Part shown: positions 11,717 through 21,755 of the stretch, one piece after another
Layout: the number at the start of each line of letters is the position of its first letter
Numbering within the stretch: position 1 is the first letter of the stretch
DNA from: Hygrocybe punicea
Lineage: Eukaryota > Basidiomycota > Agaricomycetes > Agaricales > Hygrophoraceae
Direction: 5' to 3'
NCBI GenBank assembly: GCA_963556145.1
Contig: OY744468.1
Location: 2,418,001-2,482,000, forward strand
Length of the DNA: 64,000 nt
The notes under the pieces: generated by a model
Told to the model about the DNA's origin: nothing
Databases searched by the model: none
Seen by the model: only the letters and a program-made list of their open reading frames with translations
Translations under genes and position numbers: made by a program

Positions 11717-14700
11717 TCAATAAGCAATTTCGTGACTATGATGATCTATGTATTTGTTGACATAGTAAGAATGGAAGGCAGTCAGTGTCTTCTGGAAGGA
11801 GAATTGACGTGGTAGGGGCTGATCACCATACACCCCAATCAAATGTGCCCCTCGCAGTATAGTATCTGTATGAACCACTGACATGATACATCGCCCCCTT
11901 GCCATGCTGGGCTCAACCACCCACATCCCAGTGAGCCCACATGGGCAAATATCTTGTGGAACGAACCATTCGACAAGAGCACACGGATAAACCACGCCTG
12001 AATATGAAAAAGAAAAAAAGAGGCGGACCCTAACCATGTGAAGGCCGCGGAATCCATCTTGATCCTGATCCTTTGTGATAAAAATGGTGTCATAGCGTCC
12101 TGGGCCCCCATACCAGGTTGGTGCGGCTCGAATGAGCTCACGGTGCATTCCCCCAATACCACACACATCACTTGGGGCGTAATAAAAGGAGGTGGCAGAG
12201 TGGTGAACAGACACTCGGCCGGAGAATGTAGGGCAGTCTGCCAAAGGAATGTCGCCACCCGAAATCACAGAGTCGGGATGGAAGACGTCATATAAGAAGT
12301 GTTGGATATATTCTTGAAGGTGAGGTTCCCGGATGTACGGCATGAGATCTGTGATGTTTGCTGGATAGCCTCATGCTATTGGTATTGGAGATGAGGTTCA
12401 GGGCGATAAGTTGTGCACGGTAACGCACCTTTGGTTTTGCTGAGGGTAACTTCACCTTCGAACCGCTTGTCATCCACTGGGCCTTCGTCCTCATTGTGGT
12501 CCTCTTGCCTGACCTCGGGCGCAGCCTGAGCTGGTACTGGGATCCCTGTACTTGGACCATCAAGCATACCACGGATATCCAAATCAACCTTCACCGCTGC
12601 AAGCTTATCAAGCCTTTGGTTGATCAATAGCATTTGCCCCAAAGCCTGCCAGCGACTGGAACGACGCCAGGGCCTTTTAACTGCTTTGATATGTTTGGAT
12701 TCTGTGATTGACGAACATAGACCATTCGGTGCTCCAAACATCTGTATACTGCGTCGATAGTGGTTGAGGGAATGTTGTCTAGGTAGAGACAGATTGTTGC
12801 GGACACCTGACTCCACAAATATAACGCGGTCACGTTTAAAGTCGGCCAGGGCAGTGTCAATGGCTCGTAGTGTGTCTTCGTCGATAACGGACCTCCGTAC
12901 ATAATAACAGAATTCCATAAATGCACGAATTGCCTGGACCATTTGATCTGGCACGTAGCCAATAATTGCTGGGAGAAAAACCTTGAAGGAGATGGTGGGT
13001 TGGAATGTTGATAGCACCATTGAGATTTACCTTCATGAGAGCCTTGGAATCGTCGCCTGTCCATTGCTTAAAGTTGCGGCCTTCATGAAATCGACGAAGG
13101 CCGGGGAATGTCAGCACAGCTGCAATGCGGTGGTCAATGTCGGCAAGGATTTTGCGAGCGATGGCCGTGGTATGAGTTTGTTCAACGTATTCTACAACCC
13201 ATGCCAGCAGGTGCTCCTTAAAGGTGCCTTGAATCACTTGATGTAGCAGGTCGGGTGTCAACAGGTCATGAATATCTGCATGTGGGAAGTGCACCGTGAA
13301 AGGCTGTTCAGAATAGTCAAATTACTACCGACTCAGATATGTAACTGGACACATACCAATGCATCACCGACCACTCCGAACCCCAGCCACAAATCCTTGA
13401 AGTCGAATGCGTCTTGAAGTGCCTGCGTGTGCAAATGTGACCGATAGCCAAAGGGGTTATCAGAATCAAGTTTATCAGCGGGCGCAAGACACCTGAACTA
13501 ATTATTAGTTAAAGTGGAAAATCAATTTTTGGGTAGCACTTACTTTGGACACCATCCTTGCACTATACAGGCCAAGAGTGCTTGCTCGGGGTAGTCAGCT
13601 ATGTATGGGCCAAGGCCATAGATGACACAGCGGTAGTGGCCATCACCACAACGTGTTACTCGTGGTTTGGTCATGTACGGTTGTAGTGAGAGGTTAATTT
13701 GTGTTAACGAAGCATGAAAAAGTTCTCGGCGGAAGCGACGAAAATTGTCATCATCCTGGTATTCACGGTCAGCTGTTAGTTCATCAGTCAGTTAATCTTA
13801 TGCATGAGAACCATAATAATCACTCTTTGGAATCGCAAGAAAGCCAACCAGAGAAACCGCATTCTGATGAGCCTGCCTAACATTGTTGTGGACCGCTCCA
13901 AGAGATGCATAGAGGGGGTAGTATTCGTTATGGCCAGTAGCGACAGATACAGTTGTTTTATCACTTCCTAAAACTACTGGTGCAAACATTGCACCGTGTG
14001 TCTGCGGATCTTCGGCAATCTTATCCTGCGGCGAAATTGGTGAGTAACCTCCAAGGGGCAGCATACCCTGGAGTACTTATGGCTTGTTCCCATGCCCAGT
14101 TGCCAGACATCAAGTCTGTATATTGCCGCTTGATATTCTTGTAGATGCGTTTCGGGCTGTAATCAATCTCCTTTGCAAAATCTGGGTTCCTGATCTGCGC
14201 TTCCATCACCTGGAGTACATCGCGATGCCAGACTTCGTATGTGGCAGTTTTCCACGGTGGTGGATTCTCTGGCTCAACATCGCCCGTATAAACCACCTCA
14301 AAACACTTCCAAGGCTGATCTCCTAGTGGAGTTGCGTCGATTGTTGCATAAAGGTCCTCAGAGTCAGCAAACGGTGGCCCAGGTTCGGGATATAAAGCAG
14401 CGAGCAGTTCCATATGCCGGTTGATTTTACTGGCTGACATTTCGACCTCCCGATACAAGAAGTCTGCCATTTCGAAATGGGTGCATGACTCGTAAGGAGA
14501 ATAGCCATCTTTCTCCTTCGGTGGCATAGGAGGTGGTGGGCTATTCGGAGGCAAATCGTTGCCATCAGGATCGCATGGTGTACCTGGTTAAGAAATAAAT
14601 TAACGCTGCTTCACGGTCACCACAATGAAAAAAATCAAACCAACCATCAATAATCGAGTGCCTGGCTACAAACTCTCCATCTGCTGGCCATGAATACAGG

Positions 14701-14945
14701 CTGCACTGATGGCCATGATCAGAATCTTCGGCAGGCGATGAGGGCTGGGAATCAACGGCACAATCGGCCTCAGGTAGGTTGTTAGAGACCACCGGAGGTG
14801 GTGATAGTGAATGCCTATGGACTTGAGGTTTTTGATGCGTGCTAAGGTGTTGCGTATGACCAGATTGGCTACGAAAAAACTTGTTGCAGCCTGGATGGGT
14901 GCATCGAAACACAAGCGGATGGAATATTTTCTTTATTCTGTTCAT
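11717..14945 (-). CDS. Plavaka transposase
   Basis: Multi-exon transposase of the Plavaka family of basidiomycete cut-and-paste elements. The likely start is the ATG at 14,943-14,945, followed at once by a C2H2 zinc finger (FRCTHPGCNKFFRSQSGHTQH). Then come PPPPMPPKEKDGYSPYES, DLYATIDATPLGDQPWKCF, DFAKEIDYSPKR-like sequence, and a core exon (about 13,798-14,040) with APVVLGSDKTTVSVATGHNE and VGFLAIPKSDY. Further on are FPHADIHDLLTPDLLHQVIQ and the family signature GLCSSITESKHIKAVKRPWR. The protein ends at 11,717-11,719 (YIDHHSHEIAY). Introns are about 50-60 bp. I saw no obvious stop inside the exons I followed, so it may be functional, but I did not verify every splice site. Confidence 0.82.
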
Positions 14946-15068
14946 TGGAGGTGGCCGCTTGCACACAGAACACGTAAGAATGCATGGTCCTGTATAGCTG
15001 CAAGTTAGCCGGACTTCATGGATCAAAACAATTTTCACCTTCAATCCCCGACCCGAAATCCAACCAAC

Positions 15069-17250
15069 ATGCCCCCCAAAAAAATTCCCGTCATAATGAC
15101 CAACTTCGCACCCACTGGCAGGATGGCTACTCACCCAAGTAACAAGTCTCGTGTCGTTGGTCTCCCTGATATGCCAGCTAAAAGGGCCACCAAGGAAGAA
15201 ACTGCCGCAAAAAAGGTAGCGGAGGAGCGGAGGAAGGATGAGAAACTAACAGCTGGCCTAAACACTCTAAAATTCATAGCTACGATAGAGGATGCACAGC
15301 AGCTAAAGGAAACTGAAAGAGATGCGAATGCCAACCATCCTGTGTCGGTGTTCACGAAGCGAGTCCCTCGACAGCTTTCATCTAGTCACAGCGTGGAGAC
15401 AGGAGGTCAGCAGGTGCCTGTCTCAAGACTTATTGACTCACCATGTATGACAGAAGCTGCTGGCAAGGACCTCCCTGACGTCTCGCCTGGAGATGTCCTG
15501 GAGGGAGACAAGCCTCCTGAGGACTGGGAGATGGAGGGGGAGGAAAAGGCTGAGTCTGAACCTGCAAAACCCAAACGAAGTGTTAATAAGATCAAGGGTG
15601 ATGAAGCAAGGTTACGTGTTGCTGCTCACCGTAGTACGTATCCGGAAACTGGCATAAAACGCAAGGCAGATATTCACACGTCACCAAAGAAACAGTAAGC
15701 GTACCTCATGATGATGACAATGTTCCATAAACTCCTAACCTTTTTCAGATCCAACCCCAAACGGACAAAACCAGGCAAACCGAAGGCTGGTTTGATCAAG
15801 GACTGGGATTCTGGCAGTGTTCCTGTCAACCGTCCCATCTCTCCGTCTCCCACCTCCAACACGGACGAAGCAGACTGTATGTTTGTCTCGGGGGGGATAA
15901 GTGATAACGATGAGGTGAAACACGTGCCTACCGAATTGATCAAAGTAGAAGGCATGCCGAAACAATACCGTGTAAGTGGTCATATTTGATATGCCACTGA
16001 AACTCATGCCAAGATTTCGGGTCAGCCAATTGCGCAGGTCAAGGTACCCACCAAGCAGGAACAAAATCCCACCACTGATAAGAAGAACAAAGAGAAAGGC
16101 CGCAAGCCGAAGGCTACTCTAACCAATCTTCCATATGGGACGAGCAGGATGTTCGGGACCTTCCTTGTACCCAATGTCAAGGCTGCAACTGGTTTGCTGC
16201 CTGCATGGGTGGAGCCTGATGTTGAACAGCTCAAGATGATGTGGCAAAAGGTTTATGGGCCGGACATCAAGTGTGGATGGGAAAAAGATGATCCTGTTCG
16301 CCAGCTGGTACGTGCCTTTCAGTAATTCCTGTATGTAACATTGCTAACAATCATAACCACGATGGTCGAGTTAGCTCGGTTACCGCTTAGAATCCTGGCG
16401 CAACGGCTTCGCGCAGCATGCTAGCATTGCTGTCAAGTCCCTTATGGGGAATTATACGACGAAGGAGGACTGTGCAGAAGCTGCAGCGCACCTTCTTGGA
16501 AACAATGTCGCCAATCGGGCCTTCTACTGGAAGCAACGAGGTGATGGAAAGAAATTGGTACGACCTTTGTTAGTTCAGCTAACTGCGCTGAAACCGTGAC
16601 GTGGCAACAGCTATTCCAATCCGATGTCATAACCTTCACATTATCTTCCCATTACAAGGAGATCAAACGCGCAACACTGGAGATGCAAGAAGAACATCCC
16701 ATTGGTGCCCTGATTTTATCTATACAAGCGGTAAAGTCCCTTGTATTCCTTCATATATAAATTTTCAACTATCTTCAGGTTGCGCAATCGTTTTATCACT
16801 GGCTCTCGGGCGAAGAGGTGATCACTACTCACAAACTTGGACACTTTTCCAATGAGAACTACAGTGACCAGTGGAGAGGTACCGAGGTACCTCTCTGGGG
16901 GCTCACGCAGGACTCGAGAGGTAAGACGGGATGGATAGGATGATGGACTGACTACTACATCGGGAAGGCTACTAACTAGGTCAACCGTGAGAACCTGGTC
17001 ACGTGACTGGCAGGTCCCACCACTCCACCGGGTGATTATCGGATCCAATGGCCATTCCAAGTACGAGAAGCGGGCAACGGCACTTCTCCCCTCTGTCCAG
17101 AAGTTGACCAAAAATCAGTGGAACCAGATCATCGGGCAGGCGAAGCGATACGCATTCGAGGTGAGGAGTGAAAGCAGCCTCTCTGGCAAGGCTGATAGCG
17201 ACGACGAAATATTTTTGTTGGAGCAATCCGACACTGATATGGAAAACTGA
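15069..17250 (+). CDS. Plavaka companion protein, function unknown
   Basis: Divergently transcribed from the transposase. First exon (15,069-15,698) encodes a charged, disordered Lys/Glu-rich region (ATKEETAAKKVAEERRKDEK, later KPKRSVNKIKGDEARLR), beginning MPPKKIPVIM. Later exons encode a globular part: TFLVPNVKAATGLLPAWVEP, MWQKVYGPDIKCGWEKDDPV, RLESWRNGFAQHASIAVKS, then ALILSIQAVAQSFYHWLSGE. It ends EIFLLEQSDTDMEN at 17,248-17,250. Proteins of this kind are often seen beside Plavaka transposases in basidiomycete genomes, usually as hypothetical proteins. I assign no function; DNA binding or regulation of the transposase would be a guess. Whether all exons splice cleanly was not checked. 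Confidence 0.55.
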
Positions 17251-17435
17251 TTTAATACTCGCCCTCTGTTCCACGGACTTATTATTGTGCCTTTGTTTGT
17301 AGTACCTATTGAAATCTAACCCCCACTCCGAGTCCATCAATCAAAATGAGTGATCAATTGAGCCAGAAAACAAACCCGTTGGGGTCTTTTGCGTATGCTT
17401 TCTCTCGCTTTTTCATTCTTTTCTAGTCATATATA

Positions 17436-17493
17436 AGCACGGCGTGCTTATATTAGCGGATTGACCCTGCCAATTTAAGCACGTCGTGCTTAT
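17436..17493. repeat. subterminal palindromes of the Plavaka element
   Basis: Two near-identical palindromic blocks, AAGCACGGCGTGCTTA and AAGCACGTCGTGCTTA, about 41 bp apart, followed by AAGC/GCTT-rich sequence up to the right terminus. They are candidate transposase-binding sites. Confidence 0.5.
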
Positions 17494-17575
17494 TGCTTTT
17501 TGAGCTTATAAAGCTTTTTTGAGCTTAAAAAAGCATGGAAAGATATCAAAAGCGGACATGTACATCTACTGATGA

Positions 17576-17672
17576 ACACCTTGAAGTACTTTGCTGTCGA
17601 ATTCCTCAACACCAGCGTTGCCGCTGTTGGCCTGTCAAGGAGAGAGAGATTCAGGGACTGGAAAGAGAGATT
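17576..17672 (-). pseudogene. right half of the broken paralogue of the polyglycine membrane protein gene
   Basis: Matches 56,790-56,930 (shared blocks CTTGAAGTACTTTGC-like, ACACCAGCGTTGCCGCTG, and a GAGAGAGATTCAGGGACTGG block) with an internal deletion of about 45 bp. It continues the sequence interrupted at 11,557. The match ends at AGAGAGATTA, where PIF/Harbinger coding sequence starts. Confidence 0.7.
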
Positions 17673-18246
17673 ACAATGACATTTGCTGCCACGACTTCCG
17701 AATCCCCCCTGGCAAGTACTACCTCGCTGATGTGGGTTTCACACTTACACAACAACTCCTGATTCCCTATTGCAGCCAATGTTATCATCTTGACGAATGA
17801 TGATGCGGAGATCGAGCACCGATGAATAAAGAAGAATTATTTAATCTTTGTCATTCATCTGCTCAAAATGTGGTGGAATGTATATTCAGTGTCCTAAAAC
17901 ATCATTTCCAGCTCCTCCTCCTACCCCCCAAATATAGCCTGAAGGTGCAAGCTCGCATTCCACTGGCCCTCTGCGCCCTCCATAATTTCATCCGCCGATA
18001 TGACCCCACTGATGCAGAGGACTATGATGATGACCAGGACATACCCCTCCCCACATCAATCCAGATGTCTTTGGTATGCTTTCAGATGGATTGCCGAGCC
18101 ATGCATCTTGTGAAGCAGCATCTGACATGCGAGATGTTATGGCAGAAAGGATGTGGTTGGTTTACAACCGATTCCTTCAAGAAAGGGAGGCCCATGAGCA
18201 GGAGGCAAGGGAAGCCTGGGAAAGGCTGATGACGGTGGCTCTGTAA
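17673..18246 (+). pseudogene. PIF/Harbinger transposase, C-terminal fragment
   Basis: C-terminal part of a HARBI1-like DDE transposase. Seen: DFRIPPGKYYLADVGF (around the second catalytic Asp), LLIPYCSQCYHLDE, then EELFNLCHSSAQNVVECIFS, then VLKHHFQLLLLPPKYSLKVQ and ALCALHNFIRRYDP, ending AHEQEAREAWERLMTVAL before TAA at 18,244-18,246. The N-terminal half with the first catalytic residue is missing: the sequence starts inside the domain, directly fused to the membrane-gene paralogue at about 17,672. It therefore cannot encode a full transposase. Confidence 0.72.
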
Positions 18247-18303
18247 TATCTTTTTGCAATGTACTCCAAATTTCTTTTGCCATGTATTTTGCTCAGAACA
18301 ATA

Positions 18304-19657
18304 CTATGAGACCGCACTTTCTTTTGGACCGTCAATATCATTTGGGAGGTATAGAAAATTACAAATACTGAGAAGGACAGCTGGCAAGTAAATAAGTAAT
18401 AAAAAAATTATTGGGGGAGGGGGTGGAGCGGCAAAGTCAGGAATCATGTGGCCAATCTTCTCAAGCTCTCTCTTAATCCAGAGCTGGCACAGGCTGTCTC
18501 TGCAGATACCAAGGTAGGTTTGCACCCATATGGGACTCTCTGCGAACAAGTTGAACATGGCAATCATTGTGTCATCATCAAGGTATTTATTCTTTTCCTG
18601 CAATAAGTCTTGGGCTGCCTACCTAACTTGAGCATCAGAAGGGTCGGGTGGGGGTGGACAGGGCAGGATCTCTGCCTGATGGATTTTGTGCTTGGACATG
18701 GTGTTGAATGTTGACATTTCCTCCCTGATGCCGTTTAAGGCGACAGGACCAGTTATAGGAGCACGCTTGGAGGCACTTCCCTTGGTATCAATGAGAGAGG
18801 ATATTGTTAGATCTGATATGGATGCAGATGTTGAAGTTGGTGTTTCTTTACATTTCTTCCCTGGTCAAGGGGGACTTAGGGGCAGGGAGGAAGGTGGAGG
18901 GGGATGGCTATCATCAGGTGATGAATCACTATGTCCTTCATGATTTCCTTCTCCTGATCAAGAGGGGGAGCTGGGTACTGCACTGGGAAGTAGACTGCAA
19001 GGGCCAGTATACATTTTCCCCCTTCCTATGGGATGACATCAATTGCTGCATATCGACATAGAGGTCCCAGCCCTTGTTGTGGAAGGGATGGGCTTTGGGA
19101 TGTTTCTACACGACTGTCAATGGAATAGAGAGAAGAGGGCAGATGATAATACCTCGATATATTTATCCCAGACTGGCTGAGTGTTCTCATCGATGTTAAG
19201 CCCATGTGTATAGTCCCAGGGCAAGTCAGACAGTCTTGTGAGGGGCTCCACATCATGATAGATCTCCCTTAATTGAATTGAAACATCAGCATACTATTAT
19301 TACAAGCCAGAAGTCACTCACCCTCCCCCATCTAGATTGGCAAGAAGTGGCTGACTTTGGAATCCCCTTTTCAGGGGGGGTTTTGGCCATTGCAGCAGCA
19401 GCAGTATTCCATGTTGCTGCCTTGAAATTTGCACCATCACCTGCCTCTGCCTTGTGCTGCAGGAGGAAATTGATAAGGAAACCAGTTTCTTTGTTACTCC
19501 ACCGTGACTGCAGGTGAGGTGTCTTGTCACCAGAGTTCTCTCCACCCGCCTTACCCTTAGCCTTGGTCTTTGACTTTGAGGCTGATGCCATTGGAGATGG
19601 GGGAGATACAATGATATGAGGACAAGGGGGGTCCACCATAGGGGGTGGCTCCACCAT
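18304..19657 (-). pseudogene. PIF/Harbinger Myb/SANT-like partner protein (probably decayed)
   Basis: Convergent with the transposase fragment, the usual two-gene layout of PIF/Harbinger elements, where a Myb/SANT protein helps the transposase bind and enter the nucleus. The start is the ATG at 19,655-19,657. The first exon holds a Myb/SANT-like domain: RWSNKETGFLINFLLQHKAE, then ATWNTAAAAMAKTPPEKG, then CQSRWGR. The next exon reads LREIYHDVEPLTRLSDLPWD and PVWDKYIE. The middle (about 18,650-19,100) cannot be read in one frame. The last exon encodes NKYLDDDTMIAMFNLFAESP and SLCQLWIKRELEKIGHMI. I judge it damaged, but intron placement could rescue part of it. Confidence 0.55.
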
Positions 19658-19808
19658 AGGAACAAGAACAAGAGGTGAAGTTTGTCGGCAATGTCCAGCA
19701 TGTCTGGCATGTCTCAGAAACAATGAGGAGTGTTTGGTTACTGAGTTGCTGAACAGGCCCTAAACAGACAAACAGTCGGTTGCATAAAGATTGAGAAACA
19801 CAATCCGC

Positions 19809-20104
19809 TGATATGGTTTCCACATCTATGACCCTGGATAAAGAGGTAATAAAAGATGAAAATGTTGCAAAGGTGTGAACAGGACTTGGGACACTCCCGA
19901 CAATAACACGATAATGCGTGATAATATGTGTGATTAAATAAACAAACGCGAAGAGTTGCGAGATAACGTGATATCACAATGCAGTGATAAACAAGGATTG
20001 GAAGGCTTAGCTGGGTGCCCTAGATGACAGCACAATATGTGGTGATGACGCGACAAGACGAAGGTTCTGCGCTATGACTTAGGTCACGATAGTGGAGAGT
20101 ACGC
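19809..20104 (-). mobile_element. truncated LTR of family A, inverted
   Basis: Reverse complement of the 3' about 296 bp of the family A LTR (compare 39,600-39,895), beginning TGATATGGTTTCCAC. It stops exactly where the plus-strand 5' LTR starts (20,105), giving a head-to-head LTR junction. The remaining about 535 bp of this inverted copy are not found on the far side of the gypsy element. Confidence 0.75.
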
Positions 20105-20675
20105 TGATATGCAGTCTCTCCCTTTGGGCATGGAATCTCTCATATGGTCAATCCTAGTTTCCCTACGACTCTTCCGCGTCCCACGTACAAGCAAAACATC
20201 AGCGCGCCACGTGTGACCTGTGCAACTTATGCCGATCTATGTGCACGTGGCTTCGACATCTTCGCTGTATCTTAACCGAGCAACCCGGTCTTAATACGCT
20301 GAAACACCACCGCTAAACACATCCTATACGTTCGGACACCGAGTCTGATACCAGAAATGTAATTCATCCAGTTTATCTTTGTCTTTTCACCAACTTTCAT
20401 GTGATATCTGCCATTATTTCAAATCCTTTGCCATTCCATTACCGTTTCGTCGTTTTCATGCGATATCTCACTGCATTTCTATTTCACTTGTTCACCCTTA
20501 AACCCCTATCCTCTAAAGTATAAAAATTGTCCTGTAGTAGAAAATAGAAGAAGAACCCAGTTCTCCCCTCTCCACCAGTTTCCGTCTTAAAGTTTAAAAA
20601 TCCAGTCTTTCCCACTCAAATCTGCGTCTTTTCTCGTTGCGTACTCTCCGCTATTGTGACCTAAGTCGTAGCACA
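20105..20675 (+). mobile_element. 5' LTR of family A, left part
   Basis: Left 571 bp of the 5' LTR, cut by the KDZ insertion. Starts TGATATGCAGTCTCTCCC; the last 8 bases (GTAGCACA, 20,668-20,675) are the KDZ target duplication. Confidence 0.85.
20668..20675. repeat. 8-bp target-site duplication of the KDZ element, left copy
   Basis: GTAGCACA; right copy GTAGCGCA at 33,213-33,220. Uninterrupted LTR copies show a single such site (39,629 region: CATAGCACAGAACC; 54,220 region: CGTAGCGTAGAACC). Eight-base duplications are known for Zisupton-type elements. Confidence 0.8.
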
Positions 20676-21600
20676 CAGGTCATTCAGCAAGATATTACCA
20701 ACTGACTTGGGATGCCTGAAAATGAGATTGCCCAACTGACTTGGGGATAGCTGAATCAGGCTGAGATATATCCTGGCCCAACTGAACTGGTCCAGGCTGA
20801 TGTTCCCGAGATATATCCTGGCCCAACTGAGATGGTCCAGGCTGATGTTCTTGGGATATATCCTGGGCCAATTGACATGGTCCAGGCTGATGTTCCCAGG
20901 ATATATCCTGGCCCATCTGGGATGGTCCAGGCTGATGTTCTTGGGATATATCCTGGGCCAATTGACATGGTCCAGGCTGATGTTTCCCGGATATATCCTG
21001 TGCCAACTGACATGGTCCAGGCTGATTTTCTCAGGATATATCCTGGGCCAATTGACATGGTCCAGGCTGATGTTCCCAGGATATATTCTGGGCCAACTGA
21101 GATGGTCCAGGCTGATGTTCTTGGGATATATCCTGGCCCATCTGGGATGGTTGAGGCTGATGTCCCCAGGATATATCCTGGGCCAACTGGGATGGTCCAG
21201 GCTGATGTTCCCAGGATATATCCTGGCCCATCTGGGATGGTCCAGGCTGATGTTCTTGGGATATATCCTGGGCCAATTGACATGGTCCAGGCTGATGTTT
21301 CCTGGATATATCCTGTGCCAACTGACATGGTCCAGGCTGATTTTCTCAGGATATATCCTGGGCCAATTGACATGGTCCAGGCTGATGTTCCCAGGATATA
21401 TTCTGGGCCAACTGAGATGGTCCAGGCTGATGTTCTTGGGATATATCCTGGCCCATCTGGGATGGTTGAGGCTGATGTCCCCAGGATATATATCCTGGGC
21501 CAACTGGGATGGTCCAGGCTGATGTTCTCAGGATATATCCTGGCTCAACTGACATGGTTTATGCTGATGCTGTCATGATGTCTCCTGGCTCATCTTGGAT
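20676..21600 (-). repeat. left terminal repeat and 45-bp satellite array of the KDZ element
   Basis: About 90 bp of unique terminal sequence, then about 18 units of a 45-bp repeat from 20,764 to 21,578, fading into decayed units to about 21,650. Each unit contains the palindrome GGATATATCC and a TGGTCCAGGCTGATGTTC block. A block of seven units (315 bp) is itself duplicated: the distinctive GTTTCC(C/T)GGATATATCC and GATTTTCTCAGG variants recur at about 20,983 and 21,298. Because 45 is divisible by three, all frames stay open; the long ORFs here are not genes. Confidence 0.85.
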
Positions 21601-21755
21601 TGTTCAGGATAATGTTCTTAGGTTATGTTTTCAGGATATGTCCATAAGACATCTGTTTTGTTGCTAGAGCTCATAATCATGTGCCACAATAACTTGATTG
21701 ATTCATTATAGTCAACTCCTGGTAGCTGCAACTACCCATAAAGCCCTGATACATG

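Larger units (their letters stand above)
11558..17575. mobile_element. Plavaka DNA transposon (6.0 kb), complete
   Basis: Bounded by inverted ends TCATCAGTAGATCTACA (11,558) and its complement TGTACATCTACTGATGA (ending 17,575, one mismatch). The flanks join into the sequence of the intact gene at 56.7 kb. The target duplication seems to be 2 bp (AG on the left, AC on the right), compatible with the short duplications of CACTA-like elements, to which Plavaka is usually related. It carries a transposase on the minus strand and a divergent companion gene on the plus strand. Subterminal palindromes with AAGCAC...GTGCTT cores lie at about 17,436 and 17,477, and AAGC/GCTT-rich sequence lies near 11,590-11,690. 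Confidence 0.8.

Noticed and set aside
20661..21578. Long open frames on all strands over the 45-bp arrays (also 32,512-33,152)
   Set aside because: The unit length is a multiple of three without stops, so every frame stays open; proteins would be pure 15-residue repeats with no start context. By-product of the satellite.
20764..21578. CRISPR-like array
   Set aside because: Repeats are contiguous without unique spacers, in a eukaryotic transposon end.
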